From Chryseobacterium oranimense (GTDB lineage: Bacteria > Bacteroidota > Bacteroidia > Flavobacteriales > Weeksellaceae), in NCBI RefSeq assembly GCF_900129755.1, contig NZ_FQWT01000003.1, positions 310,001 to 374,000 of the forward strand: a stretch of 64,000 nt of DNA. The letters run 5' to 3'. The position numbers and the translations under genes are program-made. This document shows, one piece after another, positions 54,315-62,749 of this stretch. Numbering within the stretch: the stretch's first letter is position 1; each line of letters starts with the position of its first letter. The notes under the pieces are model-generated. The model searched no databases, was not told the DNA's origin, and worked only from the letters and a program-made list of their open reading frames with translations.

Positions 54315-55190
54315 TTATCTGTATCCGAAATTTTTCAGATCTCTGTCATTTTTACGCCAGTCCTTTTTCACTTTCACGAAAAGATTCAAATGTATTTTCT
54401 TGGAAAAGAATTTTTCCAGATCCAGTCTGGCTTCTGTTCCTACTTTTTTGATGGCCTCTCCTTTATGCCCGATGATAATTCCTTTTTGGGTATCTCTTTC
54501 TACATAAATAATAGAATCGATGAAAATAATTCCTTCTTTTTCTTTAAACTGCTCAGTAACTACCTCTACGGAATACGGAATTTCCTTCTCATAGTTAAGA
54601 AGAATTTTTTCACGGATGGCCTCATTCACAAAAAAACGTTCCGGCTTATCGGTATACAGGTCTTTGTCATAATAAGGCGGGTTCTCCGGAAGCAGAGATC
54701 TGAGTTTTGGCAGAATGATATCTGTATTGAAAGCATTCAGGGCAGAAATAGGAAGAATTTCCGCTTTTGGAATTCTGTTGTGCCAGTCTTCCACCAATTT
54801 TTCCAGTCCTTCCTGTGTGGTCTGATCTACTTTATTCAGAAGAAGCAGTACCGGAACCGGGATCTTATTCAGTTTATCAATTAAAAATTCTGAAGGTTCG
54901 GCTTTATCGGTAACATCTACAATGAATAAGAATACATCGGCATCCTGTAAAGAATCCTTTACAAAATCCATCATTTTTTCCTGAAGGCCATACTTGGCGT
55001 CTAAAACTCCTGGCGTATCCGAAAATACGATCTGTAAATCATCTTCATTATAAATTCCAAAAATCCTGTGGCGTGTTGTCTGTGCCTTTTGTGTTACAAT
55101 AGCCAGTTTCTCCCCCATTAATTGGTTTAATAAGGTAGATTTTCCGGCATTAGGCTTTCCGACTATATTTACGAATCCTGCTTTGTGCAT
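54315..55190 (-). CDS. era: GTPase Era
   Basis: 291 residues. G1 GKPNAGKST at 11-19, G2 TTR, G3 DTPG, G4 NKVD and G5 SAL in the first 160 residues, then a KH domain (IGHKGEAIKKVGTEARLDLEKFF). It binds 16S rRNA and helps assemble the 30S subunit. The TAACTTTG element at 55233-55226 is a likely -7 site. Confidence 0.97.
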   Translation of the reverse strand: MHKAGFVNIVGKPNAGKSTLLNQLMGEKLAIVTQKAQTTRHRIFGIYNEDDLQIVFSDTPGVLDAKYGLQEKMMDFVKDSLQDADVFLFIVDVTDKAEPSEFLIDKLNKIPVPVLLLLNKVDQTTQEGLEKLVEDWHNRIPKAEILPISALNAFNTDIILPKLRSLLPENPPYYDKDLYTDKPERFFVNEAIREKILLNYEKEIPYSVEVVTEQFKEKEGIIFIDSIIYVERDTQKGIIIGHKGEAIKKVGTEARLDLEKFFSKKIHLNLFVKVKKDWRKNDRDLKNFGYR

Positions 55191-55225
55191 ATATTATTTT
55201 TTAGGCTCAATATTGAACCGGGGTG

Positions 55226-55233
55226 CAAAGTTA
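55226..55233 (-). promoter_or_regulatory. -7 element of era
   Basis: TAACTTTG on the minus strand, 35 bases before ATG 55190. No clear -33 TTG. Confidence 0.45.
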
Positions 55234-55335
55234 GTGAAAACAAAATTTAATTGTGTTTTGTTTCTGTGAAAAGTAAGTAAAGCCTTTGAAAAAGTAATAT
55301 ATTTATGACAAAATTGAATGACCGAAACAGGTAAG

Positions 55336-55368
55336 TTTGCTTTACATATTTTAAAACCAATATTTTTG
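55336..55368 (+). promoter_or_regulatory. promoter of the Crp/Fnr gene at 55386
   Basis: TTTG (55336-55339), 21-base spacer, TATTTTTG (55361-55368), 17 bases before ATG 55386. A full match to the Bacteroidetes pattern. Confidence 0.6.
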
Positions 55369-55385
55369 ACATTATAATTGTTTGT

Positions 55386-55949
55386 ATGGATATAGATGAA
55401 ATTCTTGACCGTATTGATGTACTTCCTGAGGCATCCAGAGGCTCCTTAAAAAGATATATCACAGAAGTATCATATCCAAAAAATTTCTGCCTTATGGAAG
55501 CAGATAAGATTATCCCGTATATCTATTTTATAAGGAAAGGTATTGTGCGGGCATACGCCTCCACTGCGGATAATGATATTACATTCTGGTTCGGCAGTGA
55601 GGGTGAAACAATAGTCTCCATGAAGAGCTATGTGGAGGATAAGCCCGGTTATGAAAGCATTGAGCTCCTGGAAGACTGCGATCTGTACATCCTGGAAACA
55701 GAAAACCTGAAAAAACTTTTCAGCGAGGATATCCATATTGCCAACTGGGGACGGAAATTTGCAGAACGGGAGCTTGTAAGAACGGAAGAACTGATTATTT
55801 CCAGGCAATTCAAAACCTCCCTGGAACGTTATAAGGATCTGATGATTAATAAACCCGATCTTTTAAAAAGAGTTCAGCTTGGACATATTGCTTCTTATCT
55901 GGGAATTACACAGGTAAGCCTCAGCAGAATACGTGCAGAGATAAAATAA
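55386..55949 (+). CDS. Crp/Fnr-family regulator (second copy)
   Basis: 187 residues. Cyclic-nucleotide-binding-like domain (MEADKIIPYIYFIRKGIVRA, then FWFGSEGETIVSM) and a C-terminal HTH (LGHIASYLGITQVSLSRIRAE). It precedes the SMR pump by 74 bases on the same strand and may regulate it. The two Crp/Fnr proteins of the window differ in sequence throughout. Confidence 0.88.
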   Translation: MDIDEILDRIDVLPEASRGSLKRYITEVSYPKNFCLMEADKIIPYIYFIRKGIVRAYASTADNDITFWFGSEGETIVSMKSYVEDKPGYESIELLEDCDLYILETENLKKLFSEDIHIANWGRKFAERELVRTEELIISRQFKTSLERYKDLMINKPDLLKRVQLGHIASYLGITQVSLSRIRAEIK

Positions 55950-56023
55950 TGTCATTTTTTATCAAATGTAAAATTTTGTTTCCCCTCAAATCCTGAAATT
56001 TGCAGGAGAGAAAATTAAAAAAA

Positions 56024-56350
56024 ATGAATTGGATTATTTTAATTGTCGCCGGATTATTTGAGGTTGCTTTTGCATCATGCTTAGGAAAAGCCAAAGAGAC
56101 ATCCGGTACTGAAATGTATTTGTGGTATGCCGGCTTCCTGATTACCATGACCATCAGTATGGTACTGCTGATCAAAGCTACACAAACACTTCCGATGGGG
56201 ACAGCTTATGCAGTATGGACAGGGATAGGAGCCGTAGGAACAGCCCTGATGGGAATTTTCTTTTTTAAAGATCCGGTAAGCTTCTGGAGGATATTTTTCA
56301 TTGTCACCCTGATCGGTTCCGTAGTAGGGCTTAAATCTGTCTCTCACTAA
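56024..56350 (+). CDS. SMR family exporter, Gdx (SugE)-like
   Basis: 108 residues with four TM helices. Glu10 lies in the first helix (LFEVAFASCLGKAKE) and PMGTAYAVWTGIGAVGTALMG is the signature of the Gdx/SugE guanidinium-exporter branch, not the EmrE branch. The start at 56024 avoids the non-hydrophobic MQERKLKK prefix. The leader is too short for a guanidine riboswitch. Predicted to export small guanidinium compounds in exchange for protons. Confidence 0.88.
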   Translation: MNWIILIVAGLFEVAFASCLGKAKETSGTEMYLWYAGFLITMTISMVLLIKATQTLPMGTAYAVWTGIGAVGTALMGIFFFKDPVSFWRIFFIVTLIGSVVGLKSVSH

Positions 56351-56377
56351 TCAGGAAAAACAATTTCTATCTATATT

Positions 56378-56412
56378 AAATAAACCCGTTTTCATATGAA
56401 AGCGGGTTTATT
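56378..56412. terminator. bidirectional terminator, SMR / methyltransferase
   Basis: AATAAACCCG...TTTC pairs with GAAAGCGGGTTTATT, almost perfect. T-run on both sides. Confidence 0.8.
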
Positions 56413-56414
56413 AT

Positions 56415-57182
56415 TTATTTTTTGAAAACTACAGGTAAGATTTCGTTTTTCCTTAACCCGTATTTTTTGATTTCTTCTTCTGAAAAATTCTGTGAATAGA
56501 AATTGGGCTCTGTTTCAAAACCGGCTTTTCTCAGACGATCGAAATAATCCATCCCGTACCAACGGACGTGATCGTATTGGCCAAAATGTTTCTGACGCTC
56601 TTTAGGATCTGTAATGGTGAAATCTTCATAGGTCTTTTCCATAGAGTTTCTCATCGGAACCTGAAAAATCCCCCAGCCTCCGGGTTTCATCACCCTGTAC
56701 AGTTCACTCATAGCTTTTGCATCATCCTCAATATGTTCCAGAACATGATTGCAAAATACAATATCAAAGCTGTTATCTTCAAAGGGTAGATCCAGAATAT
56801 CAGCTTTCACATCCACAATCGGAGAGAAAAGGTCTGCAGAAATATAGTTCAGGTTCTTCATCATTTTGAATTTCCTTAGAAATTCCTGTTCAGGTGCAAT
56901 ATGCAGAACTTTAGCATTTTTAATGAAAAAATCTGTCTCATTCTGAAGATAAAGCCACATCTGGCGGTGTCTTTCCAGGCTTAGTGTTCCCGGAGAAAGA
57001 GCATTTTCTCTTTGTTTTCCATAACCATAAGGAAGGAATTTCCGGTAAGATCTTCCGTCGATAGGGTCATAAAACTCATCTCCCTTGAAAAACTGGTAGA
57101 TAAGCGGCCTCGCCCAGATACTCATTTTAATAAGCATTGGGCGAGGTATTTTATTAAGTAAAAGTTTCGTTACTTTTTTCAT
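56415..57182 (-). CDS. class I SAM-dependent methyltransferase
   Basis: 255 residues. An N-terminal region (about 1-90) precedes a Rossmann methyltransferase core: KVLHIAPEQEFLRKF (motif I-like), DLPFEDNSFDIVFCNHVLEHIEDD near 135-155, and MKPGGWGIFQVPM. The substrate is unknown. It ends one base inside map (57182), in the same direction, so map and this gene are a transcription unit. Confidence 0.87.
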   Translation of the reverse strand: MKKVTKLLLNKIPRPMLIKMSIWARPLIYQFFKGDEFYDPIDGRSYRKFLPYGYGKQRENALSPGTLSLERHRQMWLYLQNETDFFIKNAKVLHIAPEQEFLRKFKMMKNLNYISADLFSPIVDVKADILDLPFEDNSFDIVFCNHVLEHIEDDAKAMSELYRVMKPGGWGIFQVPMRNSMEKTYEDFTITDPKERQKHFGQYDHVRWYGMDYFDRLRKAGFETEPNFYSQNFSEEEIKKYGLRKNEILPVVFKK

Positions 57183-57991
57183 TAAAAATCCAGTTGGAAA
57201 GGCTTTTCTTCATCACTTACGATCCCCAAAGCCTCATAAACATATTTAAATGTGGAAAGCAGTACCGGTTTCCCGTTGATCACCGCCACATCATGCTCAA
57301 AGTGCGCCGAAGGCAGATTATCCAAAGTAGTTACCGTCCAGCCGTCGTTATGGAATTTTACTTTTTCCGTACCCATGTTTACCATAGGCTCGATGGCAAT
57401 AGCCAGACCGTCTTTGATGACTTTACCGCTTCCCTGTCTTCCGTAGTTCGGAACCTGTGGATCTTCATGCATCTGTCTTCCAAGGCCGTGTCCTACAAGT
57501 TCTTTTACTACTCCATAGCCTTCTTTTTCACAGTGCGACTGGATTGCATGGGAAATATCCCCTATCCTTTTTCCTCTTACGCACTGCGCAATTCCTTTAT
57601 AAAGGGATTCTTTGGTAACCTGCAGCAGTTTTTTAACTTCAGGTTTTACTTCACCGATTTCAAATGTATAGGCATGATCTCCTACGAAACCGTTAAGAAT
57701 AACACCACAGTCTACAGAAAGAACATCTCCTTCTTTTACAATATCATTGTTAGGAAAACCGTGAACAACCTGATCATTCGGAGAAATACACAGTGAGTTT
57801 GGAAAACCTCCATATCCTAAAAAAGCAGGTTCTGCGCCGTGATCTTTAATAAAATCATGAGCCAGCTTATCAAGATATAAGGTATTGATTCCCGGTTTTA
57901 TTTCTTTGGCAAGCATTCCCAGTGTCTTGGAAACTAGGTGTGCGCTCTCCTTCATCAAACGGAGTTCTTCTATTGTTTTTAATTGAATCAT
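57182..57991 (-). CDS. map: type I methionine aminopeptidase
   Basis: 269 residues. Metal ligands are in order: Asp in LSVDCGVI, Asp in VGDHAYTF, His in LVGHGLGRQMHEDP, Glu in AIEPMVNMG and the final Glu in FEHDVAV. It removes N-terminal Met from nascent proteins in the cytoplasm. It is upstream of the methyltransferase, overlapping by one base. Confidence 0.95.
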   Translation of the reverse strand: MIQLKTIEELRLMKESAHLVSKTLGMLAKEIKPGINTLYLDKLAHDFIKDHGAEPAFLGYGGFPNSLCISPNDQVVHGFPNNDIVKEGDVLSVDCGVILNGFVGDHAYTFEIGEVKPEVKKLLQVTKESLYKGIAQCVRGKRIGDISHAIQSHCEKEGYGVVKELVGHGLGRQMHEDPQVPNYGRQGSGKVIKDGLAIAIEPMVNMGTEKVKFHNDGWTVTTLDNLPSAHFEHDVAVINGKPVLLSTFKYVYEALGIVSDEEKPFQLDF

Positions 57992-58086
57992 TGTATTAAT
58001 TTACCAATGTATAAATGTACCAGTGCAACAATTTTGAAAATAAATATTGTTACATTGCTATACTATTAAATTGTTATCTTATTTTA

Positions 58087-58518
58087 TTACCAGAAAAGTC
58101 CTTTTTTCTTTTCTTTTTTCAGTTTTGAATAGGCCAGAACTTCTTTTCCTTCTACGCGGAACTCTATTCTTTCCTGAATAATATTGTAAATTTCGCCCCA
58201 TCCCGGAAATCCTCCCAGATTCCTGTCGTCGATGAACCAGTCTGCATCCAGTTTTCTTGATTGGTTCCCGGGATCGAAAACCTCTCCTTCAAAACTGGAA
58301 TTTACAGCATAAAATTCTACTCCGTTCTGTCTGCAAAATTCTACGGCTTCATCTAGCGTTTTGCCATGTCTATATGTCCAGAGGATCAATCTGTACCCTT
58401 CTGCCTGAAGTTTTTTTAATGTTTCAAAAGCAAAGATTTTTGCTTTGCCAATTGCCGGATATGCATCATCCACGATAGTTCCGTCGAAATCTACAGCAAT
58501 TTTTTTATTATTTAACAT
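58087..58518 (-). CDS. HAD-like hydrolase (BT_0820-like)
   Basis: 143 residues from ATG 58518. Motif I VDFDGTIVDD, a capless HAD core (LILWTYRHGKTLDEAVEFCRQNG), and a late ADWFIDDRNLGG. The small capless form resembles Bacteroidetes BT_0820-type proteins, whose substrate is uncertain. The extension to 58578 (MPSFSALFLFLIF) contains the TATCTTTG element at 58546-58539 and is rejected. Confidence 0.82.
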   Translation of the reverse strand: MLNNKKIAVDFDGTIVDDAYPAIGKAKIFAFETLKKLQAEGYRLILWTYRHGKTLDEAVEFCRQNGVEFYAVNSSFEGEVFDPGNQSRKLDADWFIDDRNLGGFPGWGEIYNIIQERIEFRVEGKEVLAYSKLKKEKKKGLFW

Positions 58519-58538
58519 TTTGTCTTTTTTTAGCTTTG

Positions 58539-58546
58539 CAAAGATA
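58539..58546 (-). promoter_or_regulatory. -7 element of the BT_0820-like gene
   Basis: TATCTTTG on the minus strand, 20 bases before ATG 58518. It supports the internal start. Confidence 0.5.
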
Positions 58547-58552
58547 AGAAAT

Positions 58553-58583
58553 AAAAAGAGTGCCGAAAACGATGGCACTCTTA
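58553..58583 (-). terminator. terminator of the acyl-ACP desaturase gene
   Basis: AAGAGTGCC pairs with GGCACTCTT. The minus strand runs into TTTTTATTTC. Confidence 0.8.
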
Positions 58584-58610
58584 AGTTTTATATTTTTAAG
58601 TAATATGGAA

Positions 58611-59588
58611 CTAACTTTTAACCCAGCTAAACTGAAACTGAAGGTCCGGAGTAGAAACTCTGTCGGTAATCTTCTGCAGTCTTGCAGGCAGTTTCATTAA
58701 ATATTCCTGAGCTTTTTCAGCTTTTTCAGTAAGTCCTTTTACGTGTTCAATCTTCCATTCATCCAACAGGTCTGATAAAATATTGATATAATCGTTTCCT
58801 GTATATACCATGCATCGTTGAGCTGCATCTGAGAAATGTCCCCAAAGCTCTCCTGCTTTTTGTCCGGACTGTCTCATCAGGTGAGCAGGCATAACGATTT
58901 TCTTACGCATCATATCTTCGAAAGCAAGAATCATTTCCGATGGGTCTATTTCAAGGATTTTGGCTACGAAGTGCTTATAAGCTTTGGCATGTCTTGCTTC
59001 GTCTGCAGCAATAACACCACACATTTTCGCCAGCTTACCGTTTCCGGACTGCTTGGCCAGTGTCCCTACTCTACGGTGGGAAATGTTGGTTGCTGTTTCC
59101 TGGAAACTTGTATAGATGAAGTTTCTGTAAGGGTCCATGCTTGTTCCCAGATCAAAACCGTCGTTGATAAGATATTGGGTGGTGATTTCCACTTCTCTCA
59201 TGTTTACTCTTCCGCACAGGTAAAGATATTTGTTCAGAAGGTCTCCGTGTCTGTTTTCTTCTGCTGTCCATGCTCTTACCCAGTTGGCCCAGCCTACCTT
59301 TTCTTCCTGGTTGATTCCTTCAACACCCATTAACCATGATTCGTAAGATGGTAATGCTTCTTCTGTAATACAGTCCCCGATAAGGGTTACAAACAGATCG
59401 TAAGGCATTTCACGGGCAAAGGTCTGGATTTCCTCCAGGTCATATTTAAAATCTGAGCTTGACGGATCCGGAAGGTAATCGGAAGGCTGCCATATTTTTT
59501 CAATTGGCGTTAAAAATTTATCCAGAAAAGAGGTTACTTCCTTTTCCAATATTCCCATTACTTCTTTTCTGACAAGCTTTTGATACAT
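58611..59588 (-). CDS. acyl-ACP desaturase (ferritin-like di-iron)
   Basis: 325 residues of the soluble fatty-acid desaturase type 2 fold. Di-iron ligands are in TAEENRHGD (EENxxH near 130) and DEARHAKAY (near 205), each ExxH. The gene makes a C-C double bond in acyl-ACP (stearoyl-ACP desaturase-like) using ferredoxin and O2. It is a single gene; TATCTTTG at 59619-59612 is its -7 element. Confidence 0.92.
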   Translation of the reverse strand: MYQKLVRKEVMGILEKEVTSFLDKFLTPIEKIWQPSDYLPDPSSSDFKYDLEEIQTFAREMPYDLFVTLIGDCITEEALPSYESWLMGVEGINQEEKVGWANWVRAWTAEENRHGDLLNKYLYLCGRVNMREVEITTQYLINDGFDLGTSMDPYRNFIYTSFQETATNISHRRVGTLAKQSGNGKLAKMCGVIAADEARHAKAYKHFVAKILEIDPSEMILAFEDMMRKKIVMPAHLMRQSGQKAGELWGHFSDAAQRCMVYTGNDYINILSDLLDEWKIEHVKGLTEKAEKAQEYLMKLPARLQKITDRVSTPDLQFQFSWVKS

Positions 59589-59611
59589 CTTACTAAATAG
59601 ATTTTAATTTG

Positions 59612-59619
59612 CAAAGATA
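59612..59619 (-). promoter_or_regulatory. -7 element of the desaturase gene
   Basis: TATCTTTG on the minus strand, 23 bases before ATG 59588. Confidence 0.5.
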
Positions 59620-59688
59620 TGATTTATTTATTATTTGTGGCATAATAACATATGCAACCCATACTATGACTGATATAAATCATACAAA

Positions 59689-59721
59689 AATGCCGCCATC
59701 TGTTATAATAACGGCATTTTT
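59689..59721 (-). terminator. terminator of gpmI
   Basis: AAATGCCG pairs with CGGCATTT around a 16-base loop. The minus-strand T-run is short (TTTTTG). Confidence 0.65.
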
Positions 59722-59740
59722 ATGACAATATTATTAAATT

Positions 59741-61282
59741 TTAGCTAACTAAAATATCTCCTGTCATTACTTCCGGAATTTCCACTCCCATTACTTTTAA
59801 GATAGTTGGTGCAACATCTCCCAGTTTTCCGGGTTTCAGATTCCATGTATGGTCCTTATCCATTACGATAAACGGCACCAGGTTGGTGGAATGCTGTGTA
59901 TTTGGCGTTCCATCCGGATTGATCATTACGTCTGAATTTCCGTGGTCGGCCAGGATAAATACGGCATAACCATTTTCGTAAGCTGTTGTTGCCACTTTTT
60001 CAATGCATTTATCTACTGTTTCAGCAGCTTTTACGGCAGCTTCAAAAACTCCTGTATGCCCTACCATATCTGTATTGGCAAAATTTAAGCAGACAAAATC
60101 GGCCGTTCCGTTTTCAAGCTCAGGCACGATGGCATTTGTGATATCGTAAGCAGACATTTCAGGCTTAAGGTCGTAGGTAGGAACATCTTTCGGACTTGGG
60201 CAAAGGAGTCTTCTTTCGCCATTGAATTCCTCTTCCCGCCCTCCTGAAAAGAAGAACGTCACGTGAGGATATTTTTCTGTTTCCGCAATTCTTATCTGTG
60301 TTTTCCCGTTTCTTTCAAGAATTTCTCCCATCGTTTCCTTCAAAACTTCTTCATCGAATACAACCTGTACGTTTTGGAAAGTCTTGTCATAATTGGTTAA
60401 CGTGATATAATGAAGGTTCAGCTTACGCATAAAAAATTCAGGGAAATCTTTCTGGGAAAGTACTTCCGTTATCTCACGCCCTCTGTCTGTACGGAAATTA
60501 AAGCAGATAACCACGTCATTATCCACAATTCTTGCTACCGGAACTATGTTTCCTGTCGCTGTTGTATTGACTAAAATAATAGGTTTTAAGAATTCATCGG
60601 TCACATTATTATTGTATGAATCTTTAATGGCAGCCAATGCGTCTGTCGTTTGCAGTCCTACACCTTCTACCATTGCATCATAGGCCAGTTTTACACGTTC
60701 CCATCTTCTATCACGGTCCATAGCATAATATCTTCCGATTACTGTTGCCAGTTTTCCTACGGTTTTCTGCATATGTTCCTGAAGTTCTTCTATAAAACCC
60801 AATCCTGAATGCGGATCACAGTCTCTTCCGTCTGTAAATGCGTGTACAAATACATTTTCATTCAATCCGAACTCATGAGCGGCAGTCAGTAAACCTTTTA
60901 AGTGATTGATATGTGAATGTACCCCACCATTGGAAACCAATCCGATAAAGTGAAGCTTTTTATTTTCTCTTTTAGCATATTCGAAAGCATCCTGAATAAC
61001 CTGCTGCTGTCCCAACGTTCCGTTTTCAACTGCCATATTGAGTTTTACCAGGTTCTGGTAGACTACTCTTCCTGCTCCAAGATTCATGTGTCCTACTTCG
61101 GAGTTCCCCATCTGTCCTGCAGGAAGTCCTACAGCCAGTCCGCTGGCTTCCAATGTTGTATGTGGAAATTTTTGATAACAGCTGTCTATAAATGGAGTGT
61201 TTGCTTTATCCAGGGCAGAAACCTCAGGATTTGTCCCCAATCCCCATCCGTCAAGGATTGCTAATATTGCTTTTTTTGACAT
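59741..61282 (-). CDS. gpmI: 2,3-bisphosphoglycerate-independent phosphoglycerate mutase
   Basis: 513 residues from ATG 61282. Alkaline-phosphatase-like core: LDGWG near 10-14, catalytic Ser61 in QMGNSEVGHMNLGAG, GRDCDPHSG and RYYAMDRDRRWERV (phosphoglycerate site), and FILADHGNSDVM with metal ligands near the end. It interconverts 3- and 2-phosphoglycerate in glycolysis. The upstream ATG at 61306 adds MCNKKLYK and overlaps a TAAATTTG element (61311-61304), so the shorter form is chosen. Confidence 0.95.
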   Translation of the reverse strand: MSKKAILAILDGWGLGTNPEVSALDKANTPFIDSCYQKFPHTTLEASGLAVGLPAGQMGNSEVGHMNLGAGRVVYQNLVKLNMAVENGTLGQQQVIQDAFEYAKRENKKLHFIGLVSNGGVHSHINHLKGLLTAAHEFGLNENVFVHAFTDGRDCDPHSGLGFIEELQEHMQKTVGKLATVIGRYYAMDRDRRWERVKLAYDAMVEGVGLQTTDALAAIKDSYNNNVTDEFLKPIILVNTTATGNIVPVARIVDNDVVICFNFRTDRGREITEVLSQKDFPEFFMRKLNLHYITLTNYDKTFQNVQVVFDEEVLKETMGEILERNGKTQIRIAETEKYPHVTFFFSGGREEEFNGERRLLCPSPKDVPTYDLKPEMSAYDITNAIVPELENGTADFVCLNFANTDMVGHTGVFEAAVKAAETVDKCIEKVATTAYENGYAVFILADHGNSDVMINPDGTPNTQHSTNLVPFIVMDKDHTWNLKPGKLGDVAPTILKVMGVEIPEVMTGDILVS

Positions 61283-61303
61283 TTTGTATAACTTTTTGTT
61301 ACA

Positions 61304-61311
61304 CAAATTTA
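61304..61311 (-). promoter_or_regulatory. -7 element of gpmI
   Basis: TAAATTTG on the minus strand, 21 bases before ATG 61282. Confidence 0.5.
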
Positions 61312-61454
61312 CCTAATTTCGGATGAATAGAAGAATCTGGAGGGTTTATTTTGAAAAGATCAGGTGAAAAAAGATGTTCTTTAGACTACTGGTATCAATA
61401 TAAATAGCATAATTAATTTTCAAACCTGCTGATGTACTTTTATAAATTATTATT

Positions 61455-61462
61455 TAATTTTG
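61455..61462 (+). promoter_or_regulatory. -7 element of the SUI1 gene, very close to its start
   Basis: TAATTTTG ends only four bases before ATG 61467. If used, transcription would begin at or next to the start codon, giving a leaderless or near-leaderless mRNA. Confidence 0.4.
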
Positions 61463-61466
61463 CTTT

Positions 61467-61790
61467 ATGGATTTACGAGATCAGTTAAAGAACCTATTTC
61501 CTGAACACGAAGAACAGGATTTTGAGATGCCTAAAGAAGAATTTAAGCAGCAGGAACCTTTGGTATGCAAATTTGAGAAGAAAGGCAGAAATGGCAAACC
61601 TGTAACAATTGTTGAAGGCTGGGAAGGCAGTGAGGAAGATTTGAAGAAAATTTCTAAAAAAATAAAAACCACCCTGGGAATAGGTGGCTCAGAGAAAGAC
61701 GGAACAATCATTATTCAGGGTGATAACCGTGACAAAATAATGAATATCCTTAAAGAAATGGGATACAAAACCAAAAGAGTCGGCGGATAG
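61467..61790 (+). CDS. SUI1/eIF1-like translation factor (YciH-like)
   Basis: 107 residues. The SUI1 core is at the C-terminus: KKGRNGKPVTIVEGWEG, LKKISKKIKTTLGIGG, then KDGTIIIQGDNRDKIMNILKEMGYKTKRVGG. Bacterial members (YciH) bind the 30S subunit and are thought to tune start-site choice. It is convergent with the LRR gene, with only two bases between the two stop codons. Confidence 0.92.
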   Translation: MDLRDQLKNLFPEHEEQDFEMPKEEFKQQEPLVCKFEKKGRNGKPVTIVEGWEGSEEDLKKISKKIKTTLGIGGSEKDGTIIIQGDNRDKIMNILKEMGYKTKRVGG

Positions 61791-61792
61791 AT

Positions 61793-62692
61793 CTAGAAAT
61801 AGATCTGGGTTTCCGGCATGAGGTTTTTTAACCGTTCAATCTTTGTTTTTTCTATTGGATTTCCTGTCAGGATAAGGGTTTTCAGCTTTTTCAGCTGGGC
61901 TATTTCTGAAGGAAGATCTGTTAAATGATTATGAGCCAGATTCATACTGACTATATTTTTCAATCCTTTTATCTCCGGAGATATTTCTGTGATATGATTG
62001 CTGCTGGCATTCAAAAATTCAAGATTCTGAGCTTTGAAGAGGTTTTCAGGGAGTTTTACAATCGCATTCTGCTGCAGTTCCAGGTATTTTAAATTTTTAG
62101 GAAAAGAAAGGTTTCCCAGATCATTGATCTGATTTTCAGATAAATTGAGAAACTTTAAATTTTTGATCCTGTACAAGCGGTCAGCAATGATACTGATCTG
62201 GTTTCCCTGAAGGTTAATTTCTTCCAGTGCAGGAATTTCCATCAGTGCTTCCGGAAATACATTAAGATTATTGGCATCAAAATGCACTGCCTTTAAATTT
62301 TGCAGCTTTGCAATATTTGGATTAATGCTTGTAAGGCCATTCAGGTTCATCGAGAAAGTGCTCAGCTTTTTCAGATTTCCTATTTCATCAGGAATGTATC
62401 TGATGCTGTTTTCATTCACATTCAAAATCTCAAGCTCTGTTAGGGTAAAAATCTCCTGATCCATTTTTTCAAGTTTGTTTCCCATGATGTTCAGGAAAAA
62501 CAAAGACTGCAGTCTGGAAATCTGCGGGGGAAGATTGAAAAGCCCTTTTTGCCTGAAACTTATACTATAAACCGTCTTTTCACTGTTCAATGCCTCATCA
62601 ATACTGGTAAAAGTGGGATATTTTACCGGATCGATCTGTGCCCTGATCTGGCAGAGATATAAAACGGAAATAAATAGGACTATTTTTTTCAT
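61793..62692 (-). CDS. secreted leucine-rich repeat protein
   Basis: 299 residues. Signal peptide MKKIVLFISVLYLCQIRAQ, then about nine LRR units with the form LxxLxxLxxLxLxxNxL (FLNIMGNKLEKMDQEIFTL, LEILNVNENSIRYIPDEIG, LKFLNLSENQINDLGNLSF, LEFLNASSNHITEISPEIK and so on). The protein is probably extracytoplasmic and acts by binding a partner. The start codon lies 10 bases after a GC-rich hairpin, leaving no room for a normal promoter. Confidence 0.88.
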   Translation of the reverse strand: MKKIVLFISVLYLCQIRAQIDPVKYPTFTSIDEALNSEKTVYSISFRQKGLFNLPPQISRLQSLFFLNIMGNKLEKMDQEIFTLTELEILNVNENSIRYIPDEIGNLKKLSTFSMNLNGLTSINPNIAKLQNLKAVHFDANNLNVFPEALMEIPALEEINLQGNQISIIADRLYRIKNLKFLNLSENQINDLGNLSFPKNLKYLELQQNAIVKLPENLFKAQNLEFLNASSNHITEISPEIKGLKNIVSMNLAHNHLTDLPSEIAQLKKLKTLILTGNPIEKTKIERLKNLMPETQIYF

Positions 62693-62701
62693 AAAAAGAA
62701 G

Positions 62702-62738
62702 TTTCGGTTGCGGCGGCTTCGCCGCCGCAACCGAAACA
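62702..62738 (-). terminator. GC-rich hairpin, terminator of the PhoX-like gene and start of LRR
   Basis: TTTCGGTTGCGGCGGC pairs with GCCGCCGCAACCGAAA (loop TTC). The stem is very GC-rich for this genome. On the minus strand it is followed by CTTCTTTTTATG, where ATG is the LRR start. It ends 12 bases after the PhoX-like stop at 62750. Confidence 0.75.
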
Positions 62739-62749
62739 GGTATTAATAA

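Noticed and set aside
55950..56023. Guanidine riboswitch before the Gdx-like gene
   Set aside because: The intergenic gap is only 74 bases and no conserved core or paired arms could be found.
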